Below are positions 51,679 to 60,394 of a stretch of DNA of 64,000 nucleotides, in pieces. Every line of letters starts with the position of its first letter. Positions within the stretch are counted from its first letter, which is position 1. The notes under the pieces were generated by a model that saw only the letters and a list, made by a program, of their open reading frames with translations, was not told the origin of the DNA and made no database searches. The DNA is from JADJWR01 sp964509545 (GTDB taxonomy: Bacteria > Pseudomonadota > Gammaproteobacteria > Burkholderiales > Burkholderiaceae_F): contig CAZDXQ010000010.1 in NCBI GenBank assembly GCA_964509545.1, positions 28,511 to 92,510 on the forward strand, in the 5' to 3' direction. Made by a program: the position numbers and the translations under genes.

Positions 51679-52866
51679 TCACGACCGGTGACTGCGGCGC
51701 AGCCGCGCGAACAGCACACCGAGCAAGAGCAACCCGATGCCGCCGCCGGCCAGCACCGGCGCCGTGCCGAGACTGCCGACCAGCAGCGAGGCGACGAACA
51801 CGCCGACCGTCTGGCCGAGGAAAAGCCCGGAGGCGAACAGCGACACCGCCGCACCGCGCGCCTGCGGCGCCATCTGCGTGGCATTGGCCTGCAGCGTCGT
51901 ATGCAGCATGTAGAAGCCGGCACCGAGCGCGACGCTGGCCAGCGGCGCGGTCCACCAGATCGGCGACAGCGCCAGCACGGCGAGCGCGAGCGCCATCAGC
52001 ACGCCGCCGCCGGCCGCCAGCCCGGTTTCGCCGAGGCGGCGCACCAGCGCCGCGGAAACGGTCTCGAACAGCAGGCCGCCGGCGGCGAAGAGCATGACGA
52101 TCGATCCGGCCCGCGCCAGCGACATGGCGAAGGCCAGATGCAGGTGCGTGGCCATGAACGCCAGGGCGCCGTACACGGCCAGGCCTTCGACAAAGACGAC
52201 CGACAGCACGACGCGCGGCCAGCGGCCGCGCAGCACCTCGGCCGCCTCGCGCAGCGGGTGGCCGCTGCGCGGCTGCGGCGGCGCGGCTTCGAGCGCGGCG
52301 GCGCGCGAGCGCCACAGCAGCACGCCGGCGGCGAGGAAACACAGCGCCAGCAGCGCGAACGGCGCGCGCCACAGGCCGTAGTCGGCGGCCAGTCCGCCCA
52401 ACCACTGGCCGGCGGCCAGGCCGAGGATCTGCCCGGTGAGGAAGCGCGCCAGCACGGCCTGCCGGCGCTCGTATGGCACGGCGTCGCCGATCCACGCCAT
52501 CGCCATCGGGATCACCGCGGCGCAGGTCGCGCCGGCGGCCAGGCGCGCCCACAGCAGCGTCGGATAGTCGGGCGCGAGCGCGCATGCTGAGGCGGTGAGG
52601 CCCGAGGCGAGCACGGCGAGCGTGACCACGTTCCACTTGCCGTAGCGATCGGCCAGTGGGCCGAAGACGAGTTGCATCAGCCCGTAGGCGACCGAAAACA
52701 CGGTGATGACGTGCGCCGCGCTGCCCAGCGTCACGCCGAAACCGATGGCCAGCGCCGGCAGCTGGGCGTCGGCGATGCGCATCGACGCGGCGCTGCCGAA
52801 GGCGCCGGCCGACAGCAGCACGATCAGGCGGCGCGGCTCGGAGGACACGGGATCCGGCGGCGGCAA
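51679..52866 (-). CDS. MFS transporter, drug/metabolite efflux type
   Basis: The 395-residue protein has 12 predicted helices and the motif A-like GPLADRYGKWNVV after helix 2 (about 68-80), marking the major facilitator superfamily. The N-terminal segment RIADAQLPALAIGFGVTLGSAAHVITVFSVAYG resembles the arabinose-efflux/DHA1 group. Substrate cannot be assigned. It is convergent with the methyltransferase gene and downstream of the quinone oxidoreductase on the same strand (142 bases). Confidence 0.87.
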   Translation of the reverse strand: MPPPDPVSSEPRRLIVLLSAGAFGSAASMRIADAQLPALAIGFGVTLGSAAHVITVFSVAYGLMQLVFGPLADRYGKWNVVTLAVLASGLTASACALAPDYPTLLWARLAAGATCAAVIPMAMAWIGDAVPYERRQAVLARFLTGQILGLAAGQWLGGLAADYGLWRAPFALLALCFLAAGVLLWRSRAAALEAAPPQPRSGHPLREAAEVLRGRWPRVVLSVVFVEGLAVYGALAFMATHLHLAFAMSLARAGSIVMLFAAGGLLFETVSAALVRRLGETGLAAGGGVLMALALAVLALSPIWWTAPLASVALGAGFYMLHTTLQANATQMAPQARGAAVSLFASGLFLGQTVGVFVASLLVGSLGTAPVLAGGGIGLLLLGVLFARLRRSHRS

Positions 52867-53008
52867 TGCGCCCCAGCCGTTGCCGCGAGGCGGGCCGAGG
52901 TCATCCCGCGGCGCCGGCAGTCACGTCGCGGCCGTGGGCGGAACCACGTGGCGCGGCGGCCCGCCGACTGCCGAACCGGCGCGCCCGCCTCGACGCTTCA
53001 CGCAAGCG

Positions 53009-53986
53009 TTACGGCACCAGCACCGACGAACCCGTGGTCTTGCGGGCGGCCAGATCAATGTGCGCCTGCGCCGCGTCAGCGAGCTTGTAGCGCTGGTCGA
53101 TTTCGACCTTGATCTTGCCGCTGGTGATCATGTCGAACAGTTCCTCGGCCGACGCCTCCAGCCGCGAGCGCGGCACGACATGGGTGCCAAGGGTCGGCCG
53201 GGTGACGAACAGCGAGCCCTTGGCGGCGAGGATGCCGAGGTTCACGCCGGTGACCGCGCCGGAGGCGTTGCCGAAGCTCACCATCAGCCCGCGCGGCTGC
53301 AGGCAGTCGAGCGAGCCCTCCCACGTGTCCTTGCCCACGCCGTCGTAGACCACCGGCACCTTGGCGCCGTTGGTGAGTTCTTTCACGCGCTCGACGAAGT
53401 TCTCTTTCGTGTAGTCGATCGTCGCCCACGCGCCGTGTCTTTTCGCCAGCGCCGCCTTCTCCGGCGAGCTGACGGTGCCGATCAGCTTCACGCCGAGCGC
53501 TCTCGCCCACTGGCAGGCAATGAGGCCGACGCCGCCGGCGGCGGCATGGAAAAGGATCGTTTCATTGCCCTGCAGCCGGTAGGTCTGGCGGAACAGGTAC
53601 TGCACCGTAAGGCCCTTGAGCATCGACGCCGCCGCCTCGTCGAAGCCGATCTTTTTCGGCAGCTTGACCACCATCGCCGCCGGCATCACCCGCGTTTCGG
53701 CGTAGGCGCCGAGCGGGCTCTGCCCGTAGGCGACGCGGTCGCCTTCCTTCAGGAACTTGACGTTGGCGCCGACCGCTTCGACGACGCCGGCGCCTTCGGA
53801 ACCGATCCCGTGCGGCGTGGCGTTCGGATACAGGCCGGTGCGATGGTAGATGTCGATGAAGTTCAGTCCGATGGCGTGCTGGCGAATGCGCACCTCGTCC
53901 GGGCCGGGATCGGCAACATCGACCTCGACCAGCTTCAGCACTTCCGGCCCGCCGTGTTCGTGGACGATGATGGCTTTCGTTTTCAT
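53009..53986 (-). CDS. NADPH:quinone oxidoreductase, zinc-independent MDR family
   Basis: The 325-residue enzyme has the QOR signature GSEGAGVVEAVG (about 62-73) and the nucleotide-binding motif AAAGGVGLIACQWA (about 149-162). The zinc ligands of alcohol dehydrogenases are lacking. It reduces quinones by one electron or other electrophiles with NADPH. GAGGAGAA lies before the ATG, and the DMT transporter gene ends 19 bases upstream, suggesting one transcript. Close to E. coli Qor in length. Confidence 0.92.
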   Translation of the reverse strand: MKTKAIIVHEHGGPEVLKLVEVDVADPGPDEVRIRQHAIGLNFIDIYHRTGLYPNATPHGIGSEGAGVVEAVGANVKFLKEGDRVAYGQSPLGAYAETRVMPAAMVVKLPKKIGFDEAAASMLKGLTVQYLFRQTYRLQGNETILFHAAAGGVGLIACQWARALGVKLIGTVSSPEKAALAKRHGAWATIDYTKENFVERVKELTNGAKVPVVYDGVGKDTWEGSLDCLQPRGLMVSFGNASGAVTGVNLGILAAKGSLFVTRPTLGTHVVPRSRLEASAEELFDMITSGKIKVEIDQRYKLADAAQAHIDLAARKTTGSSVLVP

Positions 53987-54005
53987 CCTGGGTTCTCCTC
54001 GTTGT

Positions 54006-54914
54006 TCACTTGTTCACAACACCCGACTTGCGGGAAAGCACGAAGACGCCGGCGAGCACGAGCGCGGTGCCGGCCAGTTGCCAGCCCGAGATCGGCTCGG
54101 CGAGAAAGGCATAGCCTAGCGCGATCGTCGATACCGGCCCGACCATGCCGGCCAGCGCCACGGTGCCGGCGCCGATGCGCGCCACCGCCATCATGGTGGC
54201 GAACACCGGCAGCACGGTGCACAGCACGGCGTTGAGCAGCGACAGCCACAGCACCGGCGCCGGCTGGGCGAGACCCGCCAGCGGCCGCATCAGCGTGAAC
54301 TGCAGGCACACGCCCGCGGTCGCGACGCACATCGCGTAGGCGGTCAGGCGGATCGCGCCGACCCGGCGCACCAGTTCGCCGGAAAGCACGAGATACCCCG
54401 CGTACGAGGCCGCCGAGCCGAAGACCAGCAGCGCGCCGAGGCCCACACCTTCGGCGTCGAGCCGAACGTCGTGCCAGAACGCGAGCAGAATGCCGCCGTA
54501 GGACAGCATGAGCGCGATGACGTCGAAGCGCGTCACCGGCCGGCGCAGCACCAGCACCGACAGCAGCAGCACCAGCGTCGGGTTCAGGTACAGGATCAGC
54601 CGCTCCAGCGCGGCGCTGATGTACTGCAGGCCGAGGAAATCGAGGTAGCTGGCCAGGTAATAGCCGAGCAGCCCGATCGTAAACAGCAGCGCGTGCTCGC
54701 CCGCCGTCAGGCGAGCCGCGCCGCGCGAGGTCCACCACAGCGCGGCGGCGAAGAACGGCACCGCCATCAGCATGCGCAGCGCCAGCAGCGTCTCGGCATC
54801 GACACCATGGCGATAGGCGAGCTTGACCACGACCGCCTTGGCCGAGAACATCACGCTACCCGCCACCGCGAGCGCGAGACCGCCGGCAAGTGCTTGGCGT
54901 GCGGTGGGATTCAC
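54006..54914 (-). CDS. DMT-superfamily (EamA) transporter
   Basis: The 302-residue protein has ten hydrophobic helices in two EamA repeats (about 15-150 and 165-295), ending with LVLAGVFVLSRK. EamA members export amino acids or metabolites. There is no substrate marker. The gene diverges from the sugE-like exporter with 119 bases between the starts and leads into the quinone oxidoreductase gene. Confidence 0.85.
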   Translation of the reverse strand: MNPTARQALAGGLALAVAGSVMFSAKAVVVKLAYRHGVDAETLLALRMLMAVPFFAAALWWTSRGAARLTAGEHALLFTIGLLGYYLASYLDFLGLQYISAALERLILYLNPTLVLLLSVLVLRRPVTRFDVIALMLSYGGILLAFWHDVRLDAEGVGLGALLVFGSAASYAGYLVLSGELVRRVGAIRLTAYAMCVATAGVCLQFTLMRPLAGLAQPAPVLWLSLLNAVLCTVLPVFATMMAVARIGAGTVALAGMVGPVSTIALGYAFLAEPISGWQLAGTALVLAGVFVLSRKSGVVNK

Positions 54915-55033
54915 GCGGCGATTCTATTGAGCTTTCGATCGACGGCCGCCGCTCGCGCGCGATCGCCGGGCCCGGCTTCCGCTACATTGCGCAGCCGATG
55001 CCCGACCTCGCCACCCGCTGAACAGCCGATCCG

Positions 55034-55378
55034 ATGCCGTTGCTCAATCCTTCTGCCGCGCAGGCCTGGATCCTGCTCGTCATCGCCGGGGCGCTCGAAG
55101 TGGCCTGGGCAGTCGGCATGAAGTACACGGATGGGTTCACCCGGCCGCTGGCCAGCGGCGTCGTGCTCGTCGTTGCGCTGGCATCGTTCGCCCTGCTCGG
55201 CCTGGCGATGAAGGCGTTGCCCGTCGGCACGGCCTACGCGGCGTGGGTCGGCATCGGCGCGGCCGGCGCAATGATCCTCGGCATCGTGCTGTTCGACGAA
55301 CCGGCCAGCGCGCTGCGCATCGGCTGCGTGGCGCTCATCGTCGCCGGCGTGATCGGCCTGAAGATCGCCGATGGCTGA
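55034..55378 (+). CDS. SMR-family guanidinium exporter (Gdx/SugE type)
   Basis: This 114-residue, four-helix small multidrug resistance protein carries the Gdx/SugE pattern: the central glutamate in GALEVAWAVGMKY (about 19-31) and KYTDGFTR. This separates it from EmrE-type drug exporters. Such dimers exchange guanidinium for protons. No guanidine-riboswitch motif is evident in the 119 bases upstream. The 3' end overlaps the next gene by eight bases. Confidence 0.9.
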   Translation: MPLLNPSAAQAWILLVIAGALEVAWAVGMKYTDGFTRPLASGVVLVVALASFALLGLAMKALPVGTAYAAWVGIGAAGAMILGIVLFDEPASALRIGCVALIVAGVIGLKIADG

Positions 55379-56843
55379 GATCGTCCGCCGGCGCTGCGCG
55401 GCCGGCGCCGCGCTGCTCCTGCTCGCTGCCGTCTGCGCCGCAGCCAGCGCGCAGACAGCGCCCTGTCGGCTGAAGGGCATCGACCGTGAAGTGCAGTGCG
55501 GACACGTTGTCGTTGCCGAGGATCCGGATCGACCCGATGGCCGGCGCATCGAAGTGCACTACGCGGTGGTGCCGGCACTGGCGCGAGCGCGCGTGCTCGA
55601 GCCGGTGTTCGTCTTTGCCGGCGGCCCCGGGCAGGCGGCACGGCGCATCGCCGGCCAGGTGCAGCCGCTGTTCGCACGCCTGAACGCGCGCCGCGACATC
55701 GTCTACATCGACCAGCGCGGCACCGGCGCATCGAACGCGCTCGACTGCGAGCGCGAACGGCCGCCGCCGGCGCGCAGCCTCGCCGAGTCGCTCGACGCGA
55801 CGCGCGTCGCCGCCCGCACGCGCGAGTGCCTGCGCCGGCTGGCCCAAGTCAACGACCTGCGCCAGTACGCCACCTGGATCGCCGTGCGCGACGTCGAGGC
55901 GGTGCGCGCCGCGCTCGGCCACGACAGGATCAACCTGTGGGGCGCCTCGTACGGCACGCGCGCGGCGCTGGAGTACCTGCGCCAGTTCCCGGCGCGCGTG
56001 CGCAGCGTCGTGCTCGACGGCGTGGCGCCCGCGGACATGGCGCTGCCGGCCAGTTTCGCCCTTGACGCGCAGGCCAGCCTCGAGGCGCTGCTGGCCGGCT
56101 GCGCTGGCGATGTCGCCTGCGACGCGCGTTATCCGGCGCTCACGACGGTCATCGAACGGCTGCTGGCAAGCGTCGATGGCGAAGGCCTGCGTGCCGACGT
56201 GACGCACCCGCTGACCGGCCTTGCCGAGAGGGTGCAGCTGGACCGTGCCACGCTGGCCTCGCTGCTGCGCCTGCCGCTGTATGCGCCGCCGCTGGCGGCA
56301 CTGCTGCCGCACGCGCTGGCCGAGGCCGGCAGCGGCAACCTGACACCGCTTCTCAGCATCGCCGCTTCAATGAGCGGCAACGTCACCGAGAACTTCGCCG
56401 AGGGCATGCACTTCGCCGTGGTCTGCGCCGAGGACCTGCCACGCGTCGACGCCGCCGCCCGCGCCGCAGTGGCCGCGACGCGTTTCGGCACCGCTTTCAT
56501 CGATACCTACGACCAGGCCTGTGCCGACGTGCCCACGCGCGCCGTGCCTGCCGGCTTCTACGGCGCTTCCGATGCCGACGTGCCGGTGCTGATCCTCTCC
56601 GGCGGTGCCGATCCGGCCACGCCGCCGCGCCACGGCGAGGCGGTCGCACGCCGGCTGAAGCGGGCGACGCATGTCGTCGCGCCCAATCTCGCCCACGGCG
56701 CATCGCTGCAGGGCTGCGCCCCGGACCTGGTGGCCGGCTTCATCCGCCAGGCCGGCGCGCAGGGACTCGACCTCGACTGCCTGAAGAAGCTGCCGGCGCC
56801 GACGTACTTCGCACCGCCGTCGGCGAACGGCGCGCGGCGATGA
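55371..56843 (+). CDS. Secreted alpha/beta hydrolase with TAP-like C-terminal domain
   Basis: The 490-residue protein has a signal peptide (about 1-27). The alpha/beta-hydrolase core has GGPGQAARR (oxyanion region, about 84), DQRGTGAS, the nucleophile in GASYGTR (about 189) and the C-terminal acid and histidine in GGADPATPP and LAHGAS. Relatives include proline iminopeptidase-like and tripeptidyl-type exopeptidases of the TAP group. It begins within the exporter gene (8-base overlap) and is followed by the ABC ATPase with a 4-base overlap, so the four genes 55034-58761 look like one unit. Confidence 0.85.
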   Translation: MAEIVRRRCAAGAALLLLAAVCAAASAQTAPCRLKGIDREVQCGHVVVAEDPDRPDGRRIEVHYAVVPALARARVLEPVFVFAGGPGQAARRIAGQVQPLFARLNARRDIVYIDQRGTGASNALDCERERPPPARSLAESLDATRVAARTRECLRRLAQVNDLRQYATWIAVRDVEAVRAALGHDRINLWGASYGTRAALEYLRQFPARVRSVVLDGVAPADMALPASFALDAQASLEALLAGCAGDVACDARYPALTTVIERLLASVDGEGLRADVTHPLTGLAERVQLDRATLASLLRLPLYAPPLAALLPHALAEAGSGNLTPLLSIAASMSGNVTENFAEGMHFAVVCAEDLPRVDAAARAAVAATRFGTAFIDTYDQACADVPTRAVPAGFYGASDADVPVLILSGGADPATPPRHGEAVARRLKRATHVVAPNLAHGASLQGCAPDLVAGFIRQAGAQGLDLDCLKKLPAPTYFAPPSANGARR

Positions 56844-57589
56844 TCGAGGTGCGCGCCCTCGGCAAGCGTTTCATCGCCCGCCGCCGCGGCGCTCGCGTGC
56901 CGCTCGCCGCGGTCGAGGACGTGAGTTTCGTCGCCGAGGATGGCCGCATCACGGCGCTGCTCGGTCCCAATGGCGCCGGCAAGACGACCACCTTGCGCAT
57001 CCTGGCCACGCTGATGCGCCCCGACCGCGGCACGGCCACGGTCGGCGGCATCGATGTGACCCGCGACCCGATCGCCGTGCGCGCGCAACTGGGCGTGCTG
57101 TCCGACGCGCGCGGGCTTTACACGCGGCTGACCGCGCGCGAGAACATTGCCTACTACGCCGAACTGCGCGGCGTGGCGGCCGGCGATTTCGCCGCCCGGC
57201 TGGCGGAGATGGCGACGCTGCTCGACATGGAGGAACTGCTCGACCGGCGCACAGAAGGTTTCTCCTCGGGCGAGCGGATGAAGGTGGCGCTGGCGCGGGC
57301 GCTGATCCACGATCCGCAGCACCTGATCCTCGACGAGCCGACCAACGGGCTGGACGTGATGTCCACCCGCGCGCTGCGCCAGCTGCTCGGCCACCTGCGC
57401 GGACGCGGCAAGTGCATCGTCTTCTCGACGCACATCATGCAGGAGGTCGAGGCGCTGTCGGACCACATCGTCATCGTCGGCCACGGCCGCACGCTGGCGG
57501 CAGGCAGCGCCGAGACGCTGCGCGCCGGCAGCGGCGGCAGCCTCGAGGACATCTTCGTGCGGCTGACTTCGGCGCGGAGCGCGCAATGA
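56840..57589 (+). CDS. ABC exporter ATPase, NatA-like
   Basis: The 249-residue protein has Walker A GPNGAGKTT (about 44-52), signature SSGERMKVALARAL (about 142) and Walker B LILDEPTNGLD (about 163). The C-terminal SGGSLEDIFVRLT end is typical of the NatA/CcmA/daunorubicin-exporter branch. It energises the permease encoded next, with which it overlaps (ATGA at 57586). Family is sure; transported compound is unknown (Na+ for NatAB in Bacillus). Confidence 0.92.
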   Translation: MIEVRALGKRFIARRRGARVPLAAVEDVSFVAEDGRITALLGPNGAGKTTTLRILATLMRPDRGTATVGGIDVTRDPIAVRAQLGVLSDARGLYTRLTARENIAYYAELRGVAAGDFAARLAEMATLLDMEELLDRRTEGFSSGERMKVALARALIHDPQHLILDEPTNGLDVMSTRALRQLLGHLRGRGKCIVFSTHIMQEVEALSDHIVIVGHGRTLAAGSAETLRAGSGGSLEDIFVRLTSARSAQ

Positions 57590-58761
57590 GCCGCGCCTGG
57601 GTCGTCTTTGCCAAGGAACTGCGCGACGCCGTGCGCGACCGGCGCAGCTGGACGATCGCGCTGCTGCTGGCGATGCTCGCCGGGCCGGTGGTGTTCGTGC
57701 TGATGTCGAACTTCATCTCCGGACTGGAGGAGCGCGTCGCCGAGCGCGAGGTGATCATCGCCGGCACCGGGCATGCGCCGACGCTGGTCAACTTCCTGCG
57801 CCGTGCCGGCGCGCGCGTGGTCGAAGCCCGCCCCGACTATCTCGACGAACTGCGCCGCGGCGCGCTGGGCAACGCGGTGATCCGGCCGCCGGCCGACTTC
57901 GAGCAGCGGCTGGCGCGCGGCGAGACAATCGACATCGAGGTCGTCTACGACGAAAGCCACGACAAGGCGCAGCCGGTGGTGCGCACGGCGATGCGCCTGG
58001 TCGAGAGCTTCAACCGCGAACTCGGCACGCAGCGGCTGCTGGCACGCGGCCTCGCGCCGCAGCTGCTGGCGGCGGTGCGGCTGGAGGAGATCAACCTCGC
58101 CTCGACCCAGGCGCGCGGGGCGCAGCTGCTGTTCATCGTGCCGTGGGCGGCGCTGATCGTCGCCGTGTTCGGCGCGCTGTCGGTGGCCATCGATGTCACC
58201 GCCGGCGAGCGCGAGCGCGGCTCGCTCGAACCGCTGCTGGCCAATCCGGTCGATGCCGGCGTGCTGGTCGTCGGCAAGTGGGCGGTGGTGATGGTCTACT
58301 CGACGGTGATCGTCGTGCTGACGATGGTGGGCTTCCTGGTGTCGATGCGCTTCGTCGCCAACGAGACGCTGTCGGCGCTGATGCAACTGCGCCTGCGCGA
58401 GGTGGCGTTGTTCGCCGTCGTGCTGCTGCCCTTCGCCGCGCTGATGGCGGCGCTCACCATGCTCGCTGCCACTTTCGGCCGGTCGTTCAAGGAGGCGCAG
58501 ACCTACGTCAGCTACATCGCCATGGCGGCGCAGTTCTCGGCCCTGGTGCCGGTGTTCCTGACCGTGCGCGACGCCGCGTGGCAATTGTGGGTGCCGTCGG
58601 TGGCGCAACTGACCGTGCTGATGAAGGTGCTGCGCGGCGAACCGATCGCCGCCAGCCATCTGCTGGTGCCGGCCGCCGTCTGCGCGGCAGTCACCGTGGT
58701 CTGCCTGTGGCAGCAGGCCCAGCTGCTGCGGCGCGAGTCGATCGTCTTCTCGCGCGGCTGA
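57586..58761 (+). CDS. ABC-2 type permease, NatB-like
   Basis: The 391-residue protein has a large extracytoplasmic domain (about 45-180) after the first helix (about 22-40) and a cluster of five further helices (about 180-385). This is the ABC-2 architecture of NatB. The stretch AGERERGSLEPLLANPV is the conserved cytoplasmic coupling segment of the family. It starts at ATG 57586 overlapping the ATPase stop. Substrate unknown. Confidence 0.9.
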   Translation: MSRAWVVFAKELRDAVRDRRSWTIALLLAMLAGPVVFVLMSNFISGLEERVAEREVIIAGTGHAPTLVNFLRRAGARVVEARPDYLDELRRGALGNAVIRPPADFEQRLARGETIDIEVVYDESHDKAQPVVRTAMRLVESFNRELGTQRLLARGLAPQLLAAVRLEEINLASTQARGAQLLFIVPWAALIVAVFGALSVAIDVTAGERERGSLEPLLANPVDAGVLVVGKWAVVMVYSTVIVVLTMVGFLVSMRFVANETLSALMQLRLREVALFAVVLLPFAALMAALTMLAATFGRSFKEAQTYVSYIAMAAQFSALVPVFLTVRDAAWQLWVPSVAQLTVLMKVLRGEPIAASHLLVPAAVCAAVTVVCLWQQAQLLRRESIVFSRG

Positions 58762-58876
58762 GGCCGCGCTCGGGGTCGGCGATTGCGCCGCTGGGCGGCG
58801 CAGCCTGTGCCCGGATCAGCCGAACGGATCGTTTTGCCTTCTGCCGCGGGAGCCGGGTGCGATAATTTCGCTCCTG

Positions 58877-60280
58877 ATGCAGACCAAGACGACGACGGTC
58901 ACCACCGGCTACGACCCGGCAGCGCTGCTGACGCCGCCGCCGGAGACGATCGGCCGCTTCACGGTGGTCGGCGAGATCGGCCGCGGCGCCAACGGCGTCG
59001 TCTACGCGGCGCGCGATCCGGTCCTCGGCCGCGACGTGGCGATCAAGGCGATTCCGCTCGCCGTCAACGACAAGGCGCGCGAGAGGGCCGAGGCCAACTT
59101 CATCAAGGAAGCCCGCGCCGCGGCGGGCCTGAACCATCCGCACATCGTCACCATCTTCGACGCCGGCAAGACCGACACCCTCGCCTACATCGCGATGGAG
59201 CGGCTGCACGGCCGCGACCTGCACGAGTACCTGTACGTCGGCTCGCGGCTAGGCGTGCGCCAGGCGGCGGCGCTGATGGCGCGCATCGCCGATGCCGTGC
59301 ACTACGCGCACAAGCGCGGCCTGATCCACCGCGACATCAAGCCGAGCAACATCTTCCTGTCGCGCGAGATGAAGCCGAAGGTGCTCGACTTCGGCGTGGC
59401 CATGCCGCGCAGCGAGAGCGGCTCGCCGAAGCCGTCGCAGCTGATCGGCACGCCGAACTACATGTCGCCGGAGCAGGCGCGCGGCCTGCCGATCGACGCG
59501 CGCAGCGACGTGTTCTCGCTGGGCTCGATCCTGTACGAAATGGTCACCAGCAAGCGCGCCTTCGACGCGCCGAACGTCGACGAGCTGCTGGCCAAGCTGG
59601 TCAACGACGAACCGACACCGGTCGCCGAACTGCGCCCGGATACGCCGCCGGAGCTCATCCGCATCATCGGCAAGGCGCTGACCAAGGACATCGAGGCGCG
59701 CTACCAGACCGCGGGCGACCTGCGCAACGACCTGGCCGCCTTCGCCGGCAACCGCGAAATGGAAGGGCAGGAAGGAGGCCCACGCACCGGCACGACGCCC
59801 GTGCAGCCGTCCCGGCGCGCGCGCGTGATGGTGGCGCTGGCCGCCGTGCTGCTGCTCATCGCGGCCGGCCTGCTGTGGCTGCGGCAGCAGGCCGAACAGT
59901 CGGCGGCCGAGCACACCGTCGTCCTCACCCCGCGCCCGGCCGCCGTTGCGCCGCAACCGGCAAAGGCGCCGGGCGCGGCAGCCTCGGCCGCCGGCCCCGC
60001 CGCCGATAGCACCGCGACGGCGGCGCCTTCCGGCACGCCGGAACGCAGCTCGGCGGCCGCCTCCCCGCCGCCGGCCGACGGGGTGGTGATGCTGGCCATT
60101 GCGCCCTGGGGCGAGGTCCTGGTCAACGGCGAGCGGCGCGGCGTCTCTCCGCCGCTGACCAAGATGAACCTGCCGCCGGGCTCCTATGCAATTGAAGTGC
60201 GCAACGGCGATGCGCCGCCGATGAAGGCAAGCATCGACGTCAAGGCGGGGCAGACGCAGACGCTGCGACACCGGTTCTGA
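58877..60280 (+). CDS. Hanks-type serine/threonine protein kinase with PEGA domain
   Basis: The 467-residue protein has a complete N-terminal kinase domain: glycine loop GEIGRGANGVV (about 32-42), K57, helix-C E78, HRDIKPSN (151-158, D153), DFG 171-173 and SPEQ. A cytoplasmic linker, one membrane helix (about 314-335), a proline/alanine-rich region and a periplasmic PEGA domain (about 395-467) follow. PEGA domains are often surface- or envelope-associated. It is the first gene of a three-gene group with a pseudokinase and a lipoprotein. The start MQTKTTT has no strong ribosome binding site. Confidence 0.95.
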   Translation: MQTKTTTVTTGYDPAALLTPPPETIGRFTVVGEIGRGANGVVYAARDPVLGRDVAIKAIPLAVNDKARERAEANFIKEARAAAGLNHPHIVTIFDAGKTDTLAYIAMERLHGRDLHEYLYVGSRLGVRQAAALMARIADAVHYAHKRGLIHRDIKPSNIFLSREMKPKVLDFGVAMPRSESGSPKPSQLIGTPNYMSPEQARGLPIDARSDVFSLGSILYEMVTSKRAFDAPNVDELLAKLVNDEPTPVAELRPDTPPELIRIIGKALTKDIEARYQTAGDLRNDLAAFAGNREMEGQEGGPRTGTTPVQPSRRARVMVALAAVLLLIAAGLLWLRQQAEQSAAEHTVVLTPRPAAVAPQPAKAPGAAASAAGPAADSTATAAPSGTPERSSAAASPPPADGVVMLAIAPWGEVLVNGERRGVSPPLTKMNLPPGSYAIEVRNGDAPPMKASIDVKAGQTQTLRHRF

Positions 60281-60394
60281 TGCCGAAGCGTCGACCGGCG
60301 TCTGACATGCGTTCGTACGATTGGCCGAGTCGCCGCGCGCGCGATACGCTCGCGCCACCCCCCATGACCGTCCGAGCAGCCTAGCCCGCGCGCG

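Noticed and set aside
54914..55034. Possible guanidine riboswitch upstream of the Gdx-type exporter
   Set aside because: An ACGG appears once, but the paired hairpin loops of the guanidine-II type or a guanidine-I fold are not evident.
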